56,966 bases of DNA from an uncultured Anaerotruncus sp. (GCA_905210995.1 CAJLZE010000003.1:1-56966), one strand, 5' to 3'; shown: positions 8,801-17,461, counted from the first letter of the stretch. Notes: a model not told the origin generated them from the sequence alone. Program-made: numbers and translations.

Positions 8801-9715
8801 ATGAGCAGATACACGGTATTTACCGGGGTCGGCACCGCGCTCGTGACCCCATTTGACGACTCCGGGCACGTTGATCTCGACGCGCTCGGCACGCTTATCG
8901 ACCGCCAGATCGACGGCGGAGCGGACGCGCTCGTGATGACGGGCACAACGGGCGAAGCGCCGGTGCTTTCGGCAGACGAAAAAAAGGAGATATGGCGCTT
9001 TACGCGCGCAAGGATCGACAGCGGCAAGCGAAAGGTCCCGCTCATCGCTGGCAGCGGCGGCAATAACACCGAAGCTGCTGCGGCGCTGGCGCACGATGCG
9101 GAGCTTGCGGGAGCCGACGCGCTGCTTGTCGTGACTCCATACTACAACAAAAGCTCGCAGGCGGGGCTTTGCGAGCATTACAGGCGCATTGCCGGCTCAA
9201 CATCACTGCCGGTGATCGCATATACCGTTCCGTCGCGCACCGGCGTCAATGTAGCGCCGGATACATGGCGCAAACTCGCATCCATCCCGAATATCGTCGG
9301 CGTCAAGGACGCGACCGGCGACCTCAGGCACACCTCGCGGCTCTCGGTCATGCTGGGCGACGAGTCACGCCCGGATTCGCTTGCCGTCTATTCGGGAGAC
9401 GATGAGCTTACGCTGCCGGTGCTTTCATACGGCGGCTGCGGAGTGATATCTGTCGTGTCAAATGTGATCCCGGGCGAGATGCACGAGCTTTGCCATCTGT
9501 TTTTCGGCGGTAAAAACGACGAGGCACTGCGTCTGTGGCGCAGGATAAGCGGCGTCACCGCAGCAATGTTCTGTGACGTGAACCCGATACCGGTAAAAGC
9601 GGCGCTGGCGGAAATGGGACTTTGCCGCCCGTATCTGCGGCTTCCGCTCATCCCGCTCTCGGCAGAGAAGAAAAATACCGTCCGAGCCGCACTGCGGGCA
9701 GCCGGAATGCTGTAA
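8801..9715 (+). CDS. dapA: 4-hydroxy-tetrahydrodipicolinate synthase
   Basis: 304 residues. Condenses pyruvate with aspartate semialdehyde, the first committed step of lysine/diaminopimelate synthesis and also the source of dipicolinate for spores. The N-acetylneuraminate-lyase-family features are all present: GTTGEAPVLS, Y141 in AYTVPSRTG, Schiff-base K169 in GVKDATGD, and GGCGVISVVSN. The offset of eight relative to the E. coli enzyme (Y133/K161) is constant. It stands alone, divergent from queA; the nearest ribosome-binding match (AAGGAG) is rather far from the ATG at about 15 bp. Confidence 0.93.
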   Translation: MSRYTVFTGVGTALVTPFDDSGHVDLDALGTLIDRQIDGGADALVMTGTTGEAPVLSADEKKEIWRFTRARIDSGKRKVPLIAGSGGNNTEAAAALAHDAELAGADALLVVTPYYNKSSQAGLCEHYRRIAGSTSLPVIAYTVPSRTGVNVAPDTWRKLASIPNIVGVKDATGDLRHTSRLSVMLGDESRPDSLAVYSGDDELTLPVLSYGGCGVISVVSNVIPGEMHELCHLFFGGKNDEALRLWRRISGVTAAMFCDVNPIPVKAALAEMGLCRPYLRLPLIPLSAEKKNTVRAALRAAGML

Positions 9716-9732
9716 GGATATCAAAACAAAAT

Positions 9733-9775
9733 CGGAGGTGCCGAAAAACTCAGAATGAGTTTTTCGGCACCTCCG
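9733..9775. terminator. Bidirectional terminator between dapA and flotillin gene
   Basis: Perfect 20-bp stem (CGGAGGTGCCGAAAAACTCA and complement) with a GAA loop. T-rich sequence follows on the minus side (GATTTTGTTTTG) and, less well, on the plus side. Confidence 0.85.
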
Positions 9776-9782
9776 TAAGGTT

Positions 9783-11219
9783 TTATTCGGCTTTTTCTGC
9801 GGGATGCTCGGATTTTTCCGCCTCCGCGGCAGGCTTTCCGAGGTATTCGGGCAGCTTCATGCCCGCCATGTCGAACAGATCGGTAAGCGGCGGGACCGAC
9901 TTATACAGCCCCGAGATGAACCCCGCGGTGCTGCTCTTTCCGTCGGCGCCGCTCTGTCCGTTGTCCCAGACTGTCACCTTGTCGATCTTGAGGTTCTTGA
10001 CGGCATCGACCTGAATGCGGGTCAGCTCCTCGAGCTTGTCGGTGACCATCAGTCTGATGGCGGCGTTTGCGTCTCCGCCCGCAGCGGCGACGACCTGCGC
10101 AAGACCCTCTGCCTGCTTTACGAGTATCTCTCTCGCACCGGCAGCCTCTGCCTGCATCTTCATGAGTATCGCGTCGGCTTCACCGCGCGCCTTGCGGCGC
10201 ATCTGCTCGGCTTCAGCCTCCGCCTTCAGCTCGGCTTCTCTCTTGGCGATCTCGGCTTTTACAAGAACGTCAGCCTCGAGCTTCGCTCTTTCAAGCTCGG
10301 CACGCGCACCTTCGGCGTCGCGCTGCGCGGCGTAGGATTCCTCCATCGCCTTTGCCGACTGAATGTTTTCGGCGGCAACGGCGCGCTTGTTCGCTTCCGC
10401 TTCTCTTTCGCGGCGTGTCGCGTCGGATTCGGCGATTTTCACCTTCGCCTCGTTCTCACCGGCTATAGCCTCGGAGTTGGCTCGGGAGACATTGATCCTC
10501 TGATCCTTTTCGGCGGCAGACGCACCGATGGCACCGTTTCTGTCAGCCTCGGCGACCGAGATCTTTGCGTCGTTTATCGCCTTTGCGGCAGCCTCTTTAC
10601 CGAGCGCGGCAATATACCCGCTCTCGTCGTCGATATCGGTCACGTTGACGTTTATCAGGCGCAGACCGATCTTTTTGAGCTCTGTCTCAACGTTGCCCGA
10701 AACCGCATCAAGGAACTTGTCGCGGTCGGTGTTGATCTCCTCGATGTCCATCGTGGCGATGACAAGACGAAGCTGACCGAAGATTATATCCTTGGCAAGC
10801 TCCTGTATCTCGGCAAGCTTGAGACCGAGAAGGCGCTCGGCTGCGTTCTGCATCACGCCGACCTCGGTAGAAATACCGACGGTGAAACGCGAGGGAACGT
10901 CAACACGGATGTTCTGGTGCGACAGCGCGTTCGTCAGATCAACCGGGATCGACAGCGGCGTCAGATCGAGATACTCATACGACTGCACGATCGGAACGAT
11001 GAACGCCGCACCGCCGTGAATGCACTTGGCAGAGCGCTGCGTGCCGTCGCGGTTGGTGCCGACCTTACCGTAAATGACCATGATCTTGTCGGAGGGGCAT
11101 TTTTTGTACCTCGACGCGAACACGACGATGAAGGCAAACAGCACGATCACGACCGCCAGAACTATCAGCGGGACCGCGGCGGAAAGTCCGCCCGCGAGCA
11201 TGGGAATGAAGTGTGTCAT
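9783..11219 (-). CDS. floT: Flotillin-like SPFH-domain membrane scaffold protein
   Basis: 478 residues. One transmembrane helix (~15-36, PLIVLAVVIVLFAFIVVF), an SPFH/Band 7 domain (~45-215), then a long Glu/Ala-rich coiled coil with repeated EAEA motifs (~230-380) and a Pro/Glu-rich tail ending AEKAE. This matches bacterial flotillins (FloT/YuaG), which organise fluid membrane microdomains and respond to cell-wall stress. In Bacillus the partner gene encodes an NfeD-like protein (YuaF); here an NfeD-like gene is in the same orientation 4.8 kb upstream, with surface-protein genes between. GAGGAG precedes the ATG. Confidence 0.9.
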   Translation of the reverse strand: MTHFIPMLAGGLSAAVPLIVLAVVIVLFAFIVVFASRYKKCPSDKIMVIYGKVGTNRDGTQRSAKCIHGGAAFIVPIVQSYEYLDLTPLSIPVDLTNALSHQNIRVDVPSRFTVGISTEVGVMQNAAERLLGLKLAEIQELAKDIIFGQLRLVIATMDIEEINTDRDKFLDAVSGNVETELKKIGLRLINVNVTDIDDESGYIAALGKEAAAKAINDAKISVAEADRNGAIGASAAEKDQRINVSRANSEAIAGENEAKVKIAESDATRREREAEANKRAVAAENIQSAKAMEESYAAQRDAEGARAELERAKLEADVLVKAEIAKREAELKAEAEAEQMRRKARGEADAILMKMQAEAAGAREILVKQAEGLAQVVAAAGGDANAAIRLMVTDKLEELTRIQVDAVKNLKIDKVTVWDNGQSGADGKSSTAGFISGLYKSVPPLTDLFDMAGMKLPEYLGKPAAEAEKSEHPAEKAE

Positions 11220-11301
11220 TTTTTATTCTCCTCAAAAATAATTTGGATCGATGTAAATAAGCCGCGAAAGCTCCGTGGCCGCGCAGCACAATCCGTGCGC
11301 G

Positions 11302-12111
11302 TCAGTCGTCCCGCTCTTTGTCCTTGCGGCGCTTGCGCGTCAGAGTTAAGATCGCAGCGGGGACGGCGGCAGCAACGACCGCTCCTGCGGCAAACATCAC
11401 CGCACGCTCGCCCTTTTCGTCGCCCGTTTCGGGCGATGTGGCTGCGTAATTGCGGACATAGTCAAAAATATCTCCGCCGGATATGCGCCAACCGTCGTCG
11501 GTATATACGAGGTCGGCAGTATATGTACCGTCAAAGTAGTCGGGAGGACCTTCGTATGGAGCAGACGCTTTTATTACTGCCACGGTACTTTTGAATTTCA
11601 CGCTCGCGGTTTTGCCATCAGATTTAATGTCAATGCTTTCGCCTCTCAATAATACATCAGGGCAAACGAGACGCAGCCTGTACCAATTTCCGTTCGCTCC
11701 GCGCCTTACGAGTTCAACGTCCGGTCCGCCCGGAACATGAATATCTTCCACCATACGTGCCGCAAGCTCAGGTGTCAGACATTTCTTATAATCCTCGAGT
11801 ACAAAATTACGGATATCCTCGCCGAAATACTTTTCATAGTGTTCGGTATTATTATATTCGAAATAATAGAACGTTTTCCCATTGGCATAAGGAACACCTT
11901 TTGAATCGCACTTGAATCCTACAATTCCGACTATGTTCTGACTTCCTGATACATCGTATAGAGGAACCGAAGCACGCCAAAATTGGTCATACAGATTCTT
12001 GAATGTCTTTCCGTCGAGAGGCTCGATGTCTGATTCCGCCACGGGCAGCAAAGCAAACAACATCGTCAGAATAACTATCAGTGACAATGTAAAAATGCTC
12101 TTTTTTCTCAT
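11302..12111 (-). CDS. Secreted protein with SPETG sortase-type anchor (cassette copy A)
   Basis: 269 residues. Signal peptide (MRKKSIFTLSLIVILTML...), an ectodomain of ~200 residues ending in the beta-strand pattern TADLVYTDDGWRISGG that resembles NTF2-like folds, then SPETG, a hydrophobic span (VMFAAGAVVAAAVPAAILTL) and the basic tail RKRRKDKERDD. This is a classic sortase sorting signal; (S/P)PxTG motifs are recognised by the class B sortase of C. difficile. The last ~68 codons are almost identical in DNA to copy C (11310-11514 against 13130-13334, four differences in 205 bp). Function unknown; the location suggests a cell-envelope role. No sortase gene lies in the window. Confidence 0.75.
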   Translation of the reverse strand: MRKKSIFTLSLIVILTMLFALLPVAESDIEPLDGKTFKNLYDQFWRASVPLYDVSGSQNIVGIVGFKCDSKGVPYANGKTFYYFEYNNTEHYEKYFGEDIRNFVLEDYKKCLTPELAARMVEDIHVPGGPDVELVRRGANGNWYRLRLVCPDVLLRGESIDIKSDGKTASVKFKSTVAVIKASAPYEGPPDYFDGTYTADLVYTDDGWRISGGDIFDYVRNYAATSPETGDEKGERAVMFAAGAVVAAAVPAAILTLTRKRRKDKERDD

Positions 12112-12265
12112 GGTGTTCTCTCCTTTTTGTTTGCTTTTATTTATTTCAGTCCTGCTCTCTGTCCTTGCGGCGCTTGCGCGCCAGTGTCACGATCGCAGCG
12201 GGAACAGCGGCGGCAACGACCGCTCCCGCGGCAAACATCACCGCACGCTCGCCCTTTTCGTCGCC
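12109..12265. repeat. Repeated spacer-plus-anchor DNA module (unit A/B; related copies near 11310, 13130, 13983-14148 and 15081)
   Basis: The sequence from a start codon complement (CATGGTGTTCTCTCC) through TTTGTTTGCTTTTATTTATTTCAG into the next gene's anchor-coding DNA recurs at 12109-12265 and 13983-14148, with partial copies at 11310-11514, 13130-13334 (anchor only) and 15081-15105 (leader only). This is a coding-plus-intergenic repeat, not a mobile element: no transposase or terminal inverted repeats are seen. Confidence 0.7.
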
Positions 12266-12985
12266 AGTCACCGGTGACGTTGCAGAATCGCCTAACGCCC
12301 ATGCAACAAAACTACACTCACCGATTTTCCATCCCGAATCAGTTTTTACAAACAAAACGCGGTAATCATTCGAAAGTTGTGTTACACCGCTCGTGCGTGT
12401 AAATATCAATGAAGCTTCCTCGCCGTTGCATCTAAAGTCACGAAAATCATGGTACGTCACAGGATTGAAACTGTCGTTCTGTGTCCCGTAGCCTTCGTAA
12501 TATTTCAGAAGTATTCCATCACTGTCATATCTGAATATCTCTATCGGTACAGCTCTTTTTTCGCGCGGGTGATGGAAGTTTGTCATTTCATCTGCAATAT
12601 TATCGACATAATATTGTTTTGCGTACTCTTTCCAAGCATCTACGGTTAAATACTTGCATTCAGGATCAAGGTCAAGATAATTATAGCTTTTTTTCCATTG
12701 ACCGTTCTTGCTATACGACTCCCCTGATGTTGAAGTACTGAAAGCACGCACATTATCTTCACGTATCGTATAACTCCCGTCCGCCCCCATATCCTTAACA
12801 ACATTATACATATGCTGAAATTCGTCAAACGGGTGTTGGATGTGCGACATACATTCACGCGCATTTTTGAATATATCCAACGCATCATCATATGTCAGTG
12901 CGACTGATTCGGCTTTTACACCAACACACACGCAAGTGAATAGAAGAACTATGCTCATTGCCGCTGCTATGATCATCTTTTTCAT
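12146..12985 (-). CDS. Secreted protein with SPVTG sortase-type anchor (cassette copy B)
   Basis: 279 residues from the ATG at 12985 (GAGG ten bases upstream; a TTG at 12991 is also in frame). Signal peptide MKKMIIAAAMSIVLLFTC, ectodomain with no sequence likeness to copies A and C except a closing FVKTDSGWKIGECSF strand pair, then SPVTG, hydrophobic span and RKRRKDREQD. The anchor module (12150-12265) is clearly related in DNA to the other copies but more diverged. Between its start and copy C lies an extra ~80 bp with an AAAGGAGAGAATG remnant that could encode only ten residues, suggesting that the leader was displaced. Confidence 0.72.
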   Translation of the reverse strand: MKKMIIAAAMSIVLLFTCVCVGVKAESVALTYDDALDIFKNARECMSHIQHPFDEFQHMYNVVKDMGADGSYTIREDNVRAFSTSTSGESYSKNGQWKKSYNYLDLDPECKYLTVDAWKEYAKQYYVDNIADEMTNFHHPREKRAVPIEIFRYDSDGILLKYYEGYGTQNDSFNPVTYHDFRDFRCNGEEASLIFTRTSGVTQLSNDYRVLFVKTDSGWKIGECSFVAWALGDSATSPVTGDEKGERAVMFAAGAVVAAAVPAAIVTLARKRRKDREQD

Positions 12986-13083
12986 TTTCAAATTACCTCA
13001 CCACTACGATTCAAGATACCGAAATACTATCCAGTGACTAACTGAATCATATATTTCATTCTCTCCTTTTGTTTGTTTTTGTG

Positions 13084-13115
13084 TCTTATAATATTTTTGT
13101 GACTTATAATATTAT
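13084..13115. repeat. Short AT-rich tandem repeat upstream of copy B
   Basis: Two tandem units of the form TGTSxCTTATAATATT occur in the 139-bp spacer between copies B and C. The units contain TATAAT/ATTATA boxes and could include a promoter for copy B on the minus strand; no convincing -35 box is seen. Confidence 0.4.
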
Positions 13116-13124
13116 ATATTTAAT

Positions 13125-13985
13125 TCAGTCCCGCTCTTTGTCCTTGCGGCGCTTGCGCGTCAGAGTTAAGATCGCTGCGGGAACGACGGCGGCAACGACC
13201 GCTCCTGCGGCAAACATCACCGCACGCTCGCCCTTTTCGTCGCCCGTTTCGGGCGATGTGGCTGCGTAATTGCGGACATAGTCAAAAATATCTCCGCCGG
13301 ATATGCGCCAACCGTCGTCGGTATATACGAGGTCAACGGTGCAATCCATTTTTATTTCTTTATCGTTTGGATACTTTATTATGATATCCGCCCTTCTCTC
13401 AAGATCAATAACCCCGACGTTTGCATTGCATTTGACCTCCGCATTTTTTCCGTCAACACGTATACTGTCCACCCTGCTCACAAATAGTATCGGCTGTATC
13501 AGGAACAGCTTATACCACTTTCCGTCGCTCTCCTGACGTGTGAGTTCGACATCCGGTCCGCCCTCAACGTGATAATCCTCGGTAAGCCGATCCGCCAATT
13601 CGGGAGTCAGACAGCTCCTCAGTTCCTCCGCAGCTTCGGCACGCACCTTACTAATATCTATAGTGCTGCTTCTGCTGTAATCGATATAGTAATAACTTTT
13701 ACCGTTTGCGTATGCAACACCATGTGAATCACATCTGAACAGCTTTACCGGATAGGGGACTTGCGATGTATTCAAATGAAACAAAGTAAAAGCACTGGGA
13801 GAATTGAAAACTTTAAGCATCAACTCTTTAAACACTGTTTCGGTCAGTTCATCAACCTTAGTTTCCGCATCAGCCGCTCCTACGGAAAGCACGGTACCGG
13901 CAGCAAGCAAGACAAAAACAAGCAAAATCGAAAGCAGTCTGAGTTTTACGGCGTGTAAACGTGTGAAAATGCGTTCTCTTTTCAT
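13125..13985 (-). CDS. Secreted protein with SPETG sortase-type anchor (cassette copy C)
   Basis: 286 residues. N-terminus MKRERIFTRLHAVKLRLLS then a hydrophobic signal (ILLVFVLLAAGTVLSVGA). The ectodomain is a paralogue of copy A: both share CDSxGVxYANGK, CLTPELAxRxxEDxHVxGGP, DVELxR and the closing VDLVYTDDGWRISGG. It ends with SPETG, a hydrophobic span and RKRRKDKERD. The 33-bp spacer to copy D is nearly the same as the one between copies A and B, so whole units seem to have been duplicated. AGGAGA precedes the ATG by eight bases. Confidence 0.75.
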   Translation of the reverse strand: MKRERIFTRLHAVKLRLLSILLVFVLLAAGTVLSVGAADAETKVDELTETVFKELMLKVFNSPSAFTLFHLNTSQVPYPVKLFRCDSHGVAYANGKSYYYIDYSRSSTIDISKVRAEAAEELRSCLTPELADRLTEDYHVEGGPDVELTRQESDGKWYKLFLIQPILFVSRVDSIRVDGKNAEVKCNANVGVIDLERRADIIIKYPNDKEIKMDCTVDLVYTDDGWRISGGDIFDYVRNYAATSPETGDEKGERAVMFAAGAVVAAVVPAAILTLTRKRRKDKERD

Positions 13986-14018
13986 GGTGTTCTCTCCTTT
14001 TGTTTGCTTTTATTTATT

Positions 14019-15083
14019 TCAGTCCCGCTCTCTGTCCTTGCGGCGCTTGCGCGTCAGAGTTAAGATCGCAGCGGGGACGGCGGCAGCAACGACCGCTCCT
14101 GCGGCAAACATCACCGCACGCTCGCCCTTTTCGTCGCCCGTTTCGGGGCTTTTGCCAAGGCGTTGTGCGTATATGGCAAGTCTGCGTGCAATCTCTGCCG
14201 AGTCCTCGTCACTTTCACTTATATAAGCATAATCATTTCCGTAGGAGGATTCGCCGTACTTCGCCGCAAAAGTGAGAAAGCTGTAGTAATCATACCAATA
14301 CTCGTCCGAATAGTTCCATGTTTCAAGGGTTTCGATAGAAGCATCCAGTACGTATCCGTACGAGACAAAGAGGTCCTTACGCATCATCCACATTTCCTCG
14401 TTGTCATGTTGGTATGAAATGAATTTTTCGGCTTTCGGGGTATCTGAGGCAAATGCTACCGGATTTATCACCAGTCCCGGCTCCAAAAACGTTTCCATGG
14501 CAACTCTGCCGTCATCGCTGTATATAGCATCGGCAAATATCTTCACAGCCTCATCGAGTGAAAAGCGCTTATCCCCTAAAGGACCTTCTTCCGTCCGTGA
14601 TATAATGTAGTCTCTGAATAGGCTTTCGAATTCGGCACGCGGTATGTCATATTATCTGACGTAATAATACACCAGCGGCATACCGGTCTTCAGAAATTCG
14701 GTGTAATAAAAATCAGATATTTCCTTTCCCTCGGCGGTCAGATACTCGTTTGCGTTTTTGTACTTATCGCGGGGATATAAATATTCGAGACAATAATAGT
14801 ATGCGCTGTGGCAATACACCGGAGCCCCTTTATACGACCATGTAAAGTAGCCGCCTTGCATATACGAAAGAAATTTATCCTTTCTTGAAACAAGACCCGC
14901 GTATTCAAGTTTGGCAGGGTCTCCGGTGCGTGAGGTCGCACTTCCGGTCACAGCAAATGCACTCAAAACAATGCTTACAGCAAGGATCATGAGTAAAACA
15001 GCTTCAGATATTTTCATCGCCTTATTTGAAAGCAGTCTGAGTTTTACGGTGTGTAAACGTGTGAAAATGCGTTCTCTTTTCAT
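14019..15083 (-). pseudogene. SPETG-anchored secreted protein interrupted by an in-frame TAA (cassette copy D)
   Basis: One reading frame runs from the ATG at 15083 to 14019 (354 codons) but contains a single TAA at 14652-14654. I translated the bridge: TAC GTC AGA TAA TAT GAC ATA, after which the same frame continues without further stops through IFADAIYSDDG to the intact SPETG anchor and RKRRKDRERD tail. So either the gene is broken by a nonsense change, the stop is read through, or it is a sequencing error. The N-terminus repeats the first 19 residues of copy C and is then followed by MKISEAVLLMILAVSIVL, which looks like a second, original signal peptide. The ectodomain (tyrosine-rich) differs from copies A-C. 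Confidence 0.75.
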
Positions 15084-15202
15084 GGTGTTCTCTCCTTTTG
15101 TTTGTTTTTTATCTTTACAGAACCGCATGCGGCTCTGCGAAGTGCTTACTGCTTCCGGTCGTTACGTTCCGGCGCGGGGCGTGCGCCGTGCGCTCACATT
15201 TT

Positions 15203-15946
15203 TTATTTTACGGCAGCGCGGGATATGCGCACGTTTATCTCATCGAGATATGAGTCGGCATCCGCGTCGGCGAGCACAGGCAGATCGGCCGCTGCGGTGC
15301 CGTCATGCGCCGTGAGCACTATATGACGATATTTTGTTCTGCCCTCGTACAGCGACGAACCGGCATCGGTGTCGGCGTATGCGGCGGATGCAAGGTCGGA
15401 ATAGGCGATCTCACGGAAGAGCTCATCGGCACGGTCCTCGGTGAGGCTCACGCGGCGCTCGCCTATACAGATCGCCCCAGGCTTCAGCATAAAGCCCGAA
15501 AGCGAATATACCGACGAACGTTCTCTGCCGTCGTTCCCCTTTTTGAAGAGCGCCGAGGGATCGTCGAAAAAGTATGTACCGAAAAACACGGGATCGGTGT
15601 GGTGGTCCTCGCTCGCACCGCCGTAGCGATGTTCGTTCCTATATTTTATAACGTCTGTATTAATAAATTTGTGACAAAAATCGACGCGAAACGGCTCCGA
15701 AAGTGCCTGAGCGCACTCGTCAAGCTCGGAATCCTTTATCCTCACTGCGGATATTGCGACCGCAAGCACAACGCCCGCCGCGAGTATCGGAAAACCGATG
15801 ATGCGCATAAGCCCGCGCGGCAGACCGCTCGTGCTTGCAAGGAATATGACCATGATAAAACCGACCGCAATGAGCGCCGCGGCAATGACTATCGGGTATG
15901 TTGTGTTTTTCTGTTCAAAATACTTCCGGGTGCGTTGATAATTCAT
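15203..15946 (-). CDS. Two-helix membrane protein of unknown function
   Basis: 247 residues. Two adjacent transmembrane helices (~18-38 and ~48-66) near the N-terminus, then a soluble domain of ~180 residues with the segments FCHKFINTDVIKYRNEHRYGG, VFFGTYFFDDPSALFKKG and GRTKYRHIVLTAHDGTAAAD. I do not recognise a family. It lies between the NfeD-like gene and the SPETG cluster in the same direction, so it may be part of a membrane-microdomain/envelope operon with flotillin (inference). A TATAAT-like box lies at 15977-15988 on the minus strand, but without a good -35. Confidence 0.65.
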   Translation of the reverse strand: MNYQRTRKYFEQKNTTYPIVIAAALIAVGFIMVIFLASTSGLPRGLMRIIGFPILAAGVVLAVAISAVRIKDSELDECAQALSEPFRVDFCHKFINTDVIKYRNEHRYGGASEDHHTDPVFFGTYFFDDPSALFKKGNDGRERSSVYSLSGFMLKPGAICIGERRVSLTEDRADELFREIAYSDLASAAYADTDAGSSLYEGRTKYRHIVLTAHDGTAAADLPVLADADADSYLDEINVRISRAAVK

Positions 15947-16036
15947 AAAATGTGCCTCGCTGCGCTGATTACCCGCTCTATTATATAATACGGATAATAT
16001 CGCTTTTTTTCTTCAACTTTTTTTATTTTTTTCGAT

Positions 16037-16639
16037 TTATTTTTTCAGAGGCTCGACAACGAGCACTCCGCCCTCGCTCACCGACACGACTCTGACATAA
16101 ACGCCTGTTCTGAGCGCGCTGTCTCCCGTCGTTATCGCGGGGAATTCGCAGAATTTCTCCTGAAGGGTGATCGTCACCTTGCCCGAGCCTTCTCCGTTAG
16201 CGGGCACCGGAATATATATCTGCGCCACCTTGCCGATGGCGTTGGATATGTCGATATTTCCCGACGACTGCAGCTTATACACGCCCCTCATGAGGAACGC
16301 GATACCGACAAGTGCCGCAACGCCCGCAGCCACGGCGATAAGGATTGCCAGCCAGTCGGGCATAGATGTCTCAAGAAGCGCGACTCCGAGCCAACCCGTT
16401 ATGCAGAGCATCGAGAGGATGCCGCGCATGGAAAACAGCGAAAGCCCGTCGTCAACGGCTGCCGCGGCGTCGATATCCGAATCGGGTATGCCGTCGCCGT
16501 CTATGTCCTCCGGCACGTCGTCTCCGCCTATGCCGATAAGCTGTATCACCGTCTGGATGATGAGCAGCGCGGTCGAGGGGATGGCAATTAGCGCAAATAT
16601 CTGCTGCGCGAGTTCAAGTCCGTTCCACCAGTTTATCAT
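16037..16639 (-). CDS. NfeD-like membrane protein (YuaF type)
   Basis: 200 residues: one N-terminal helix (~10-34), two to three further helices (~72-125), then a C-terminal OB-fold-like domain (GKVAQIYIPVPANGEGSGKV ... LRTGVYVRVVSVSEGGVLVVEP). This is the layout of NfeD proteins that accompany flotillins. The loop between the first helices contains DIDGDGIPDSDID, which resembles a calcium-binding thrombospondin-3/dockerin-like loop, unusual for the family. Likely works with the flotillin encoded downstream, although four surface-protein genes intervene. Confidence 0.8.
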   Translation of the reverse strand: MINWWNGLELAQQIFALIAIPSTALLIIQTVIQLIGIGGDDVPEDIDGDGIPDSDIDAAAAVDDGLSLFSMRGILSMLCITGWLGVALLETSMPDWLAILIAVAAGVAALVGIAFLMRGVYKLQSSGNIDISNAIGKVAQIYIPVPANGEGSGKVTITLQEKFCEFPAITTGDSALRTGVYVRVVSVSEGGVLVVEPLKK

Positions 16640-16721
16640 AATGAAAATGCCTTGCCTTTCTCATCCGGCAGCGGCGCACAGCCCGCCGGACATAAAATTC
16701 GATGATCGTGCGGCTCTGCCT

Positions 16722-17306
16722 TCATGCCTGCATGAGGCGGTCCACCATTGCGTCGGAGCCGCTCTTGATGATCGACGCATAGTAGGCGATGACTATGATC
16801 TCAAGCGCAGTGTTGAGCCTTCTGCGCGCACCGCTTATCTTTTCTTCATAGTCGGAGGTCACGCGCTCTATGCACTCCTTCAGCGTTTGCTCGTCGGTCT
16901 CGCCGTCGGCGTTCATAAGCTCGTCGAGTATGCGGCAGATGTAGTCGTAAAGCAGCGAATCGCGGATGATATCGTCCGAACGGTCGTAAACGCGCCCGTT
17001 GATATATGAGATAAGAAAAGCGATCTTGTCGAGCTGCATGCACGACCGCAGCATATTGATAATAAGTATATGCGCCAGTTGATCTATATCGTACTTTTTC
17101 AGCTTTGCGTTCGCCACCCATCCGCGCTTTGTCCAGTTCTGAAGGGTCGAGCCGTCAATGCCCGATATCTCCCTGATCTGCGACAGCATTATGCCGTCCT
17201 GAATGTAGAATATTTTTTTGAGGAACTCCATTCCCGTGACGTTTCCCATGGTGTCCCGTCTCAGTACCGTGCCGGGAATATACACGTCGTTGATCTGAAG
17301 GTTCAT
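16722..17306 (-). CDS. DUF1836 family protein
   Basis: 194 residues. The segment SQIREISGIDGSTLQNWTKR is a MerR/HTH-like stretch typical of DUF1836, followed by LAHILIINMLRSCMQLDKIAFLISYINGRVYDRSDDIIRDS, also typical. Function not established; the HTH-like part suggests DNA binding. GGAGG lies ten bases before the ATG, and a consensus promoter precedes it, so it may head the minus-strand operon that runs toward flotillin. Confidence 0.8.
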   Translation of the reverse strand: MNLQINDVYIPGTVLRRDTMGNVTGMEFLKKIFYIQDGIMLSQIREISGIDGSTLQNWTKRGWVANAKLKKYDIDQLAHILIINMLRSCMQLDKIAFLISYINGRVYDRSDDIIRDSLLYDYICRILDELMNADGETDEQTLKECIERVTSDYEEKISGARRRLNTALEIIVIAYYASIIKSGSDAMVDRLMQA

Positions 17307-17340
17307 ATCTTTCTGCCTCCGTGAATATTGCAGTGATTTT

Positions 17341-17369
17341 ATTATATCATACAGTCACGCGATTGTCAA
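17341..17369 (-). promoter_or_regulatory. Consensus promoter of the DUF1836 gene
   Basis: Minus strand TTGACA (17364-17369), 17-bp spacer, TATAAT (17341-17346). Both boxes match consensus exactly. Confidence 0.85.
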
Positions 17370-17409
17370 CGGAAATTCGCTGATATCCGCATCATTTTTG
17401 AAATTTGGC

Positions 17410-17457
17410 AAAAATATCGAACCGGCTGCCGCACCAACGTGCACCAGCCGGTTCGAT
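17410..17457 (-). terminator. Terminator of the HAD hydrolase gene
   Basis: Inverted repeat ATCGAACCGGCTG (17416-17428) / CAGCCGGTTCGAT (17445-17457), with a smaller GCAC/GTGC hairpin in the loop; on the minus strand it is followed by ATTTTTGCC. Confidence 0.8.
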
Positions 17458-17461
17458 CGTG

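Noticed and set aside
9804..11594. 596-codon plus-strand frame
   Set aside because: Antisense shadow of the flotillin gene, produced by its repetitive Glu/Ala coding; composition is not protein-like.
11302..15083. Mobile element as an explanation for the repeated anchor modules
   Set aside because: No transposase, terminal inverted repeats or target-site duplications; duplication or gene conversion explains the pattern.
15119..15145. Palindromic hairpin after the two-helix membrane protein gene
   Set aside because: It has no U-tract on either strand, so I do not call it a terminator.
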